DNA from: Hippasteria phrygiana
Lineage: Eukaryota > Echinodermata > Asteroidea > Valvatida > Goniasteridae
DNA length: 64,000 nucleotides
NCBI GenBank assembly: GCA_037893225.1
Contig: JAZGUH010000222.1
Coordinates: 1,178,001 to 1,242,000 of the forward strand
Reading direction: 5' to 3'
The translations under genes and the position numbers were made by a program. The first letter of the stretch is position 1. Each line of letters begins with the position of its first letter. This document shows positions 40,801 to 52,800 of this stretch, in pieces. A model generated the notes under the pieces. It had not been told where the DNA came from and ran no database searches. It saw only the letters and a program-made list of their open reading frames with translations.

Positions 40801-43800
40801 GCAGTTCAGATCCTGAATGCATGGTAACGATCAATTTGAACAGTAAGTTCGCACAATAACTATAGGGAACATTCTAGTACCTCGCCCGGGTCAATTTGGG
40901 TTAGCTCCGTGCTGTTCGATTAGCTCTGATACTTGGGGTTCACCCAAGTCAGCCACGACAGACAGACCCTGCTCATGGAGCAGAGTCAGTGGTGGAAATA
41001 CGTCACACGCATGCATTGTTCATTCCAAGAAACGGACAAATATGGTTGCCGCTGGCCGGACAGCGGATTAGCTCAAGTGGGCCCAAAAACTTTTTTGAAG
41101 TTTAAAGGTAGTGTACATGATTGGTCATTGTTGTAATTTTCAGAAATGGGCGGATTTGGGGGGTCAGTAATTTATAGGAAATATCGTTCCACTGACCTGT
41201 TCAAAGTTTTGCATTGTTGGATGCCGAAAAAATGAGAGAAAAACGACGCTTGTTTTTAACTTTCGGGCGGATGATAGCCTTTAGTCAAGGGCGCGCGTGG
41301 CTACCTGGACGCGTGATGCGCCCCGAATGCCAGCATGTCCGGGGTGCACCACTCGTCTGGGTAGCCACATGCACCTTGACTAAAGGCTATAGGACAGTTT
41401 TCCAACGATTTCGTTGGAAAACGATATAAATTTCCACTTTTCTTGACAGCGACAGCACACCTGGTGCCATTATTTCACAGGATGATTGAGACTACTATTA
41501 ACTTACAGTCTAGTAAGGTATTTCGTAAATTAATTCAGTAAACAAAAAAATTGGAGGATTACTAATCGTGTACACTACCTTTGAATATAATTATTTATTG
41601 AGCCCATTGCGACTTTAGAAGCTGTTTTTCCAGCCCGACATTGTTATTTTTGCGATTAATGGAAAAGCAGTCAATCTCAACGTAAGTCTGAAAAGTGGAT
41701 TTTGTCAATGGCTATATATGTCTGTGGCTACAACAATGTTTGAGCATTTTATTAGCACGGCATTCCAGGCTAACCCGTCTACCTTTACCAGGGGTGCGTT
41801 CCACTCACGCGAACATTGCCTACATTAATGGCGGACTACGCGAACAATATTTCATAGGATGTGCACACATAGTTGGCGAAAGTTAACGTTGTTCACGTGA
41901 GTAAAACGCACCCCAGAGTCGATCCCGAAATCAATACCCAAGAGTATCACAGTGTATAGCATCACTGGTTATCAATACCTGTGGGTATCACAATACATTG
42001 CAGGGAGCCAGGACCTTAAGGGCTTTCTTCTGGTGGTGTTTGACCACAGCTCAAATACGGATATTTGATATCAGAGTAAGCTGGTGTAAGATATGCTAGG
42101 AATCAACCACTGGTTAACCAATGGTTGTTGATCGGACTTGCTCAAGTGCTTTTTATCTAAATCAAGTCCTGGCCCGTTGAACTCAAAAATTAATGTAACA
42201 TGTTTAAACTTAACATGTTTAAGATTATTTTATGTACCGGTATGTATACATTTTGGAGGAAATCTTCAATTTATATTGAATTTTATTGAACATTTATTTA
42301 AATTTTAAATTCGTCCTTTTTTTAATACCTAAGAAACATTTTCAGGGCTGTAAACTCTTGTCCATTGAGCCTGGGACTCACAAATTTGAAACCATTTTTA
42401 TGCTTTCAATAACTTATACACAAACTATTCACATCTTGGTTTTGGGAAAAAAGGTGATATTTAGCAAATAACACTCAATGGATCGACCCTTTTCGGCCAA
42501 TGACAACAGTTTGCCGTGCAACATTTGTATGCATTGTGTATACACACTAAGAATATCAGGACTGCTGGTTATCAGACTGGCGTATGACTACCAGGCACGC
42601 AACGTAAGTTCCCCACAAGAAAATTTATCATTCTCAAATGTTGGCAACCCCGCATTTTCTAAATGTGGACAGGCTTTTCAATCCACTGAGTAATTGGAAG
42701 AAATTGAAACTCAAGTAAACTGCTGCATACATGTGTATTGACTGGATTGACCTGAAATATACAAATCAACAAAATTAGCTGGCCCAACGTTTCAAAGTAA
42801 GTTCCTTCACAAAGGCAAAATGTGGCGAATAAATCAAGTTTAAACATTTTATAGCCCTATGAAGACATTATATAATGCTTTGTTTATTTGCATGCTTTAG
42901 ATAGGCGCAAGGTGAGGACGTTGTCTCAAAAAGAACACGTGTGAACAAAGCATGACATCATTTGTCACTATTATAAAGAATAATGGGACCCGCTCTACAA
43001 AAAAGGGTATTATGTCGCGCTATGCGAGGGCTGTTCCATAGTATGTGAAGAGGGAGAAAAAAAATCTTCATATAAGTGATTTGTTTTGTTATTATTTAAT
43101 TGTATTATCTATATTTTTATCATTTATTTAACCCCTTGCGTACGGATGACGCCAAATGGCGCAAACAAAAAGTGGCACCAGGCCGGATGACACCATTTGC
43201 CGCTATTTGTGTAGTTTCAATCCATTGTTGGATTATTGTGTATATTACGCTTGAATGCACAAGCACATTGTGGTCGTTTCGCTTGGCTGCACAGGCCGCC
43301 CCGGCGCCTCACTACGATAACCGTACTCAAGGGGTTAATATATTGATGAATAAAGATTCATAAAACAAACGTTAACAATAAAAAAGAATATAAAAATGTT
43401 TGCTAGAAATTCTTTTTATATCATTTCCTTCCACTTGCTGCATGTATGTTTAACTGGCAATATCTCTAAATGCATTTCCGTTAAATTGGAAAATATGAGT
43501 ATGCAAATGTCAAGATATTTTTAGAACACAAAATGCCAGGGTTTAAACCTGCACCAAATTATCGCTTAAGGTATGACCAATTTAATTAAGCATATAACTC
43601 ATTTTTCAAATTTGGCGACATAATACCAATTTTTGCAGAGCCGGTCACAATTGGAGTTTGCGCAAACTTTCTGCATACTCACTTGACATCCCAAGAAGTC
43701 GACTCGGCCACGCATACCCCTCCCAGACTGCCAAGCTATGGACGTGGAATGTTACTGGATGTGAAGGTGACGGGGTACCGGTTTCTCCCAGCATAAGCAG

Positions 43801-46800
43801 TGTTCTTGTATTAGGGTGAGTGGTCCCTTCTATGTAGTTATACACCACACTCCGGTACTGATAGCCATTTATGTACAAGGTGAGGTTTTGTTCTTTGCTC
43901 CACTTAAAAGCCAGATTAGTCCAAACGTCACTTGGCAAGTTCTGAAAACATTACGATTGAAAGCTTTTCAATAATAAAAAAAATAATCATAATAATAGCA
44001 TCAAATCTGTCAAAAGGACGCTCAAGGCACTTTACATTCATTAGAAAAAGTTGACTAAAAATCTCAATTCCATTGTTACAAAAGAATTGTACAAGGATTT
44101 TACATTAGAAGTTATGGTCAATCAAATTAAAATAGAGAGTTAAGCTCATTATTAAATTCATACAATACCATTACAACATTTAAAGAATCAAGAGAGGTAA
44201 AAACAAATTCAATTGACATGAAATGAAAGTTAAAAAATATATATCAATTTAAAATCACTGTAAATATAAAATCCCAGTGAAAACATTTTTGTAAAAGTTG
44301 CTATGTCCGACCTCTTCAACAATTTCAATGTTTTTTCTTCTAACAATTTTTTAAATTGAACAGTTTATTTTTAAACGAAGAACTTTTTGTTTTCTATTTT
44401 GAGATCTGTTATCCTCCCTTTTAATAAGCCAGTTCGGTATCTCAAAGGTCAAAGGTTATTCGGGATAAAATTGCTGACGTAATGTCACGCCATAAAGCAA
44501 ACGCCCATTCTGAGTGAATTTAACACATGTGCGTTGTGCTACCACCTTTTGCGTTCACACGTGCGCGTTAGGTCATGCGGGTCATTCGGGATAAAATGTC
44601 ATTGTGCACATGCGCAGTTGAAATACCGAACTGGCTTATTAAGGTTGCCTTCACGCCTCTGACACACAAAAAGATCCAGCCCACAGGGAATGAATTACAC
44701 CGTAATTACACGATAACTAAACATGGACAGATGTTTTTCACTTGATGTCCTGTTTTAAAAGTGAGTGACCTTTTAATCTCTAGAAAAAAAAGGCAATTTA
44801 AAAAAGGCATAGCTGTACCAAGCCCACAAGCGAAATAAAGTTCAACAAAAAATCTGACAAGTTCCACCCAGATTTGTCTGTATTCAATCCCAAGCCAGGC
44901 AAGAACTACAATGAACTATTATGGCAAATTGTTGAACTAACTTTGCCTGGATCCTGCCTATAATCCTAATCATATCCAAGTCAACTATTTGGAATCAGCC
45001 TACAGGCATATAGGCGGCAGAAAATGAGGGGGTCCATTGGACCCCCACTTTTTTCACTTTTGGCAGTTCCACATAAGAAAAACATCAAAAAGTGCAGCCA
45101 GCAAGCACCGGCGCTGCCTTGGCGCCTCCACTTTCAAAAGCAGGACATGGCCATGGCGGTTATCAAGAGCATTGTTTCCATTTTTTTGTTTTTGTTATGC
45201 AAGTTGGCCCAGAACAAGGATAAAAGCCACTCAACGTACAAAAGGAAAAAAGCATCAAATAAGATTCCTCTTGAAGCAGTCTTCTTGCGTATGGCAATCA
45301 CATCATCAAAATTCCAAATATATAAATACATACAAAATACAAGACTTAACTTGGACTAACACCTACTTAACCCTAACCCTCCAAAATATTTTGGCTAGAA
45401 ACCCTGCCAGACGCATCAGATTGCATACTTCACATTGACTTGTGTGCAGAGTGCAGCAATTGGTCAAGCTGTCACCACAGAGGCACTGTGCTGCGTCTGG
45501 CAGGGTTAGGGTTAAATATAAACATCAAGATCCGTGAGCCACTGAACTGCTCCACTACTTGAAGCAGTAAAGATCGTAAGATGAAACATGCACCAGGCAA
45601 AGAATTCCACAGAGATACAAAACGAGGGGAAGATGCTATTGGCATAGCTCTTCGTTCTACATCTAGGTACAGCTACAGTGTATTGGTGGGAACAGGCGGA
45701 AAGCCGAGTTTCACATTTAAACACCCTAACTGGAGGAACCAAGCTGGACAAGCCGATGGAACATTAAACTGAGAAATGATGAGGTGATCAGCCGCACTAT
45801 AATTCGACTGGAGTCATTTATGCTTGGACTTCATTACACAGGTGCAAAGTACATCATGAACCAACCACCAGTTAACCAATGGTCATTGCCCACACTTACG
45901 GAGCCAGTATAACACTGCATGATTGTACCTGGATCTGTGCATGAGCAGACCAATGGACATCCAAACTGTTGACCTCAGCAATGAGTGCGTCCCCTTTGAT
46001 GTAGACTGCAAACCCCCTGTATCTCTGCAATCCACCAGAGCTGTCGAAAATGGATAAAAGCGATCAATCAGACCCAATGTTAGCCTGTCTATCATGTACC
46101 AATCATTGTCATATCCCTGGCTTAACAATAGAGGACAATAGGGTCCCCGGATGAGAAAGGTCCCCGTTTGAAAACAGTGTACAAAACCAATGAGGGTCCT
46201 CGCCAAAAACCTCAGGTATGAACAATAGGACAATAGGAGGTCCCCGATTGATGAAGGTGTTTACACACTTGTGTGAGTTGGTCTCACCAACGGTGGAAAT
46301 TACCCTGCCTGGGTTGAAAGGTCTATAATTATGTAGGTCTGAAAATTGGGAAAAATTCTCAAATCTGTTGAAGAATTATCCTCCATTTAAATCTTGGCTC
46401 CACCATAAGGGTGGTAGGGTTGGCAATTTAAAAAGTTGCCAACCCTTAACCCTACCACCTCTGTTTAATAGTAAGCCTTTATCTAAAGTGGCTTTTAGCC
46501 TTGTATTAGATGATTTCAATAAAAAAATTGACAAGAGTGGGGCTTGGTACTGCGACTTCCGGAATACTGTATTGTACTCTATTAACAATACAATACAATA
46601 CAATACAATACAATACAATACAATACAATACAATACAATACAATACAATACAATACAATACAATACAATACAATACAATACAATACAATACAATACAATA
46701 CAATACAATACAATACAATACAATACAATACAATACAATACAATACAATACAATACAATACAATACAATACAATACAATACAATACAATACAATACAATA

Positions 46801-49800
46801 CAATACAATACAATACAATACAATACAATACAATTCATGTAAGCCTACAGATATAGTTATCTAACATTTGGAATTGTGTATAGATGGAGGTCTCCGAAAA
46901 GCATGAGCTTGTCGAGTGGAGACCCCACTGTGTAAAATTAACAGGGAACAATTACAAACAATTACAAACAATTACAAGGACAAGGACAGAAGTTAAATAA
47001 AAACATAAAAGTTCGTACAGAGATAGCAATACAAATTAAAATTATGATAATTAGTGCCAGAATTTTTTTATTATTTTGCCTGCAAATATTTGTTAATTCA
47101 TTTTGTTTTAAATTTGAATTTGAATAATGATACATTTGACATATTTTTAAGAGAAGGATTCAGAGAATTCCACAGCTTGGGCAGTTCATGTTTGACAGTT
47201 CTTTTTAAATTAGCTAAAGTGGTACGAGCCAAGGTTTGATGAATGTCATGGCAACGTCTAGTGAAGTGATGGTGAATACCTTGATTTTTGCAAAAAGGTG
47301 TACATAAAGTTCCTTTAAATGTAAGTCGAATTTGAAACCACCTTCGTTTGCATTGACATGTTTTTGTGTGGCGCCCTCAGCTGTTCTGATTTTAAAGATA
47401 TTTTTGCGGGCTTCGTCATTACCATTCTCAAAGAAAGACATGAAAAGATGTGTTCTATCTTCGTCTAACAGGTAATGACTATATAATTTATTTCTATTTC
47501 TTATTTAACTTTAGTTTAACCCTCCTATACTTATAACTATCGCAGCCTATAAAAAACTCTTAACACCAACTCTCACAGTTTGTGTGTTTCATTTGTCATT
47601 TGATAGGTTTTGATCGGTACAACAACTGGGTCGATTTTGGCAAGGTGCACAGGAGGGTTAATTAATAACTTTAATTGGGGTATATCATTATTGTAAATAG
47701 ACCATGTTGATAAAGATTTCATCTTGGAAAATAATAACTTAGAGAGAGAGTTATTTTGCCCTGATGACTAAGATTGCTGAATTGTCAATTTCAAACTTTC
47801 TAGTCCGACATTGATACATTTAGTAGGTCGATATCATGCTTTACTTCCACTTGTCTTTTAGCGCCCGTTAAACGTTAAGTTTGATGTTCCTTGATACGTT
47901 AGATTACATTTTCGTTACTTTGTTTAACTTAACCGGGGCAAACGCAAACAGGGCGGCCCCTTGAACAGTTTTGGCGGAAACCTGAAGTTTTTATTTTTAT
48001 ATTATTATTTCAGTCTTTTTGTATAGAGTAAATTGTACATTTCTGAATTATTTGCTTAATATTTAACACTTTATTATGTTTGATTTGTTGATTACCATTC
48101 TCAAACGAAGAAATGACAAGATGTGTTCTATCTTCGTCTTACAGGAAATGGAATAAAATGATGTCCGAAGCTAAATGTGACCCGCTCTGCAAAAAGGGCA
48201 CATAAGTCGCTGTATGCTTTTACGAGTTATGGGTCGTTCAATGTAAAGAGGGTGAACAATTCTTCAAACAAGTGATTTTGAAGGGAAGGAATTTTTTGCA
48301 TCTTTGATACCTATATTATTCTATTTCATAACAAAAATTTTTGATTTCAGTGAATAAAGTTCGAAAAAGAATGTGTTTTTGTCGAGTGCTTCCATCTATT
48401 GCTTTGCTTTTTGTTTTTTTAAATGGCTTGTTTCTCCTTAAGTCATTTCAAGACATTCCTGAAAACAAACATGCAAATTTCCAAATATCTCGTGATTGCA
48501 AAATGCTAGAGACCTCAGACATATACCATATGAAAGCTTATAAAATGGCCTTTCCAGCTATATATAAAACACTATTTTCAAATTTTGCAACATAAGTGAC
48601 TTTTTTGCAGAGCGGGTCACATATTTTGTCATGTCCTCAATATTTCCCGTTGGAAACAACTCGTCACATAAATTTGAATTCGAATAATGATACATTTGAT
48701 ATATTTTTCAGAGAAGGATTAATAGAATTCCACAGCTTGGGCCCTTCATGTTTGACAGTTTATTAGCTAAAGTGGTACGAGCCAAGGTTTGATGAATGTC
48801 AAGACAACGTCTAGTGAAGTAATAGCGAATACCTTGATTTTTGCAAAACATACACCTATAATGCCATAAAGCCAGGGATCACATGCCCATAACACTATGC
48901 AACCTGTGAAGTGGCAGTGAGGGTATCATTCACTAATTAAGGACTTGACTTTTTGTTAGTCACCTGATGATAACAGCTGGTGTGCTTGAAGTCGCCCCAC
49001 GGTGGTACCGCAGCCAGAGGGACACACTCAAGCCTTCATCACATAAACTAGGGTTACTGATGCAGCTCCCCCTAAAATCACCTGTAAAGAGCAAAATCTG
49101 ATTCAAGTCTGAGGGGCCAACTTGAGTCATAAAATTATATTACGTTTTTATTATTATAACGTTTTTATTATTGTAAAGTGAGTCACAAACAAATCTGATT
49201 CAAGTCTGAGGGGCCAACTTTGAGTCCATGTCCCATCATTGTGACTCACATCCAAGTCACCAAAAATATGACTCGTTGAGATATAAATTAATATGAAATA
49301 CCTTACTTGACTAAGTAAATAATAGTCTCAAGCATGGCACCTGCTGTGCTTTTCAAGAAAAGTGGAATTTTTGTATGAATTTCCAGCGATGGTCAGCCGA
49401 CCATTGTTGGAAAAACTGCCTTTTTTCAAATACTGCCCCCAATTTACCAAATTTAGTTAGTCCACATTTTGTTTGGCAATTGGTATACACATCCGCGAAC
49501 AGGTACAAGCCAGGTAGTCTACATGTAATTCCAAAACTTGATAATTCCCTGACATTTATAAATTGGTCAGAGAACCAGACAGCATTTTTTTTTTTGCAAA
49601 AGCAAATGTTGTATACTACGTTGAGTTTGAGTATTAGGGTAAGATAACTCTGCTACTTACCAAGATTAATGTAAGACCCAGGAGCACTAAGATCCACCAT
49701 GTCAGGGTATGGCACCTCCGCATCTATGCTTGGACCTACAGTCATTCCGCCTGTGGATTCTGCTAGCTTATCAAACGTGCTGCTGATAAATCGTCTTTGA

Positions 49801-52800
49801 TTCCAGTAGTGTGCAGCTGTGGCATAAAATCTGTTTTCTGTTGAATATTTAAAAAGTATGATACGGCTTTGGGTAATGATCAAAACAAAAAATGATTAGT
49901 TTCAATCTGAAAGCTTTTTATTTATAAAGATGATACCAGTAGCAATCCTCCTGGGAAATACTTCTGACTAATGATGTCTTCTTTGAAAAGAAAAATTGTA
50001 TCTGAAGACCTCAAAAAAGCTGTGACTTCAACAATTTAAACAATTGAAAAAAGTAATAATAAACGTGGTTAAAATTAAGAACACAACAGTTTTTTACTAT
50101 TTTCTCATGACTCCGATGACGGACTGGACTTACATAAGTTTGTTATTTGTGTACATGTTGAATCAAACAGAGTATGAACACTGCCTGTTACTGTTTTGTC
50201 AACACTACCAATGCTAATTGTTTCTATCATGGGCACGGCAAAGTCCATACGATTATCATGTCAAACAGCATGCAAGGTATTGGAAAATGCTTGATGTTTA
50301 CTATGGTAAAATGGTGTAATTCGTAAGTATGTATTTTATTTTGAGAAATTGGGGGGGAAAAGAAGAAAAATCTGACAAAAAGGTGCAACAAAATTTAATT
50401 ATAAATGTTACCAGTCAGAGCATATCATGAGCGCCTTCCGCTGCGACGCATAGTTTATTTCGGCATCGCACCCTAGCCTAGTGCTTTATCCAGGTCCCGG
50501 CTCTTTCAATTTCCAGATGAATTCCGACAGAAAAAATCCTCCACAAAGGCTCCAGATTTTGATTCCACCCACTGTAAGGTATTATTTAATTCCTTTATCG
50601 ATCTCCTTTATCAGTCCCTCTGCTTTCCGACTAAACAATGTCTTTAGGACAAAACACGATGGAAACCAACAATCTCGAAAGCTGGTGGGGAAATCTCAGG
50701 ACAAGTACAAGTCCCGAACAAGTACCGCAGGCGTGCACCAGAGCCCAATTTCATGGCTCTGCTTTCCGCGCTTACGATCACCATTCTGCGCTAACAGCGC
50801 TAGCGGAAAAATCTGCACTAACCCTGTAATAATCCTTATAGTTACGGGATGTACGCATGCTCAGAAGCCAAAATTCCCCGCAACACGTGAAATACGCTTG
50901 CCGTAAGCACAGAATTTTCTGCTAAAGTAAGCGCAGATTTTTCGCTAACGGTAAGCAGAGCCATGAAATTGGGCCCAGATCATTGCACGTGCGTTGCAGC
51001 GCGTGCGGCGCATGATCTGTGCTCGGTCATTGGTTGAAAGCGGAAATGGCCACAAAAACATGCCAATCAGAGCAGTTGTAAGACTGATAGTTACATAGTT
51101 GACCTAACACGAATGCACTTTTTCACAGTGATTGTCATTGGTCAATATGCGTGAGGTAATTACCCACTTTGTTTCGGCAACAGCCAATGGAATTCGTTGT
51201 TTTATTCTGTCTCTCAATGGCAGCCTGCACAAAGTTCGATCAGCGAACATTTGTCAACCACTGGTCGATTTTGCCTGGTAACCTATGCACAAAATATACC
51301 CTGGGTACCAGGCAAATTCGACTAGTGGTTGGTAAATAGTCGCTGATCGAACTTGCAGCTGGTTCAGGGGATAGGCCTAGACATTCTTGTTCACGGGGCA
51401 TATTAAAATAAAAGAAAGACGTGACACGAGGCAAAATAGTAAGCAAAATCTGTTTTATTTCATTTCAAAATTGTTGGAAAGTAAAAGGTCGGAACTTCAA
51501 AAGTCAACTTGTCAAGGTCGGAGATTCTAAAATGTCGGAACTGAAATTCAAAGTCGGATTTTCAAAGTCACAAAGTCGGAATTCCGCCAAAAGTCGGAAG
51601 AATCTCATCCCTGCATACTTTTAAGAACGAAAGCATTTTTGTTTGTATACTTTCATCAGGAGTTCAATTTAAACTCTAAATGCTTGATTCTCATGTATTC
51701 AGTTTCAATGCGCACTATATTTGCCTCATGTAGACAGTAAAGAGCTAGTCTGGGCCAGAACTACAGTAAAACTAATGCTGGTAACTGTTGTACTATCTTT
51801 GCCTGAACCCAATTATGTCTTGTTTATCATACAGCACTTTGCAATTGAAAGTTAACACTATGAATGCATGGGAATGGGAAATTTTGTGAAAAGAATGTGA
51901 AAAGAAAAGAATTCACATTCCTCACACAACTTTTCCCCCTGCGAATTCAAATGGACATTTTTTTCAAACTTTGAGAAAAGGTGTGAAAATGTTTTCCCAC
52001 TTATGCAAAAAGGTGTGAACATATTTCCCCACTTCGAGATAAAACAAATTCACATTTTGTGAAATGAAAATGAATTCCCCGGGAAGAGGAAAAAATATGT
52101 GAAGAGAAACTGCCATTTTGAAGTTTAACTTTCAATTTCAATGTAATGTATATTATCAACTACGTTTTAACATTGAACACAAAATCAAAGAAAAAAATAA
52201 AAACACACAAAATGACGCAGAGGTGTCCAAGAGGTGTGGCTGCAAGTCAACTGGTCAATTGCCTTTTGGCAGCCCTAAAATTTATAAAATATAAAGACAT
52301 AAAACCACATGATTTTAAGCCAGTGATTTATATTTTTCTCATAATCACTTTATAAATCCCTTGTAGCCGGACAACAGCCATAGCCGCGACGTGAGGTAAG
52401 ACACCTGGGCCGGTTGACATGACTATAGCCACATTCTGCTCATACACAATCCATTCATTATTCAACTATATTGTTCTTGAATGGAAGTGTAATGAATAGA
52501 TGGGGCTTTTTCAAACAAAGCTCGGAAGAGGGGGGCTAGGAGTGTGATGAATAGGACCACTCTACTCAGTGTGCCGCCTATTGTTAGTGCTTATATGCTC
52601 AGCTGCACAGCCCTTTCAGTGAAAGTTTGGAGCCTCGGCATTCCATCCAAGGGGTTAAACTGAGATTTGAACAAGTCCAGAGATACTGAATCTTAAGGAA
52701 AAGTGTTCCCAGTGGGATAAGACCAACTTCTTTCCATACTTATGAGTCCCAGCTCAGTCCTGGCCTGCCAAGGTTCCATAAAATGCTCCCAGATGGCCAG

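Larger units (their letters stand above)
46834..48963. other. Intron between receptor exons 7 and 6
   Basis: Holds the direct duplication and the GACCCGCTCTGC element. Apart from these, nothing was recognised. Confidence 0.6.

Noticed and set aside
46368..46856. Long open frames of repeating IQYNT or CIVLY on both strands
   Set aside because: Produced by the (CAATA)n microsatellite, open in all frames.
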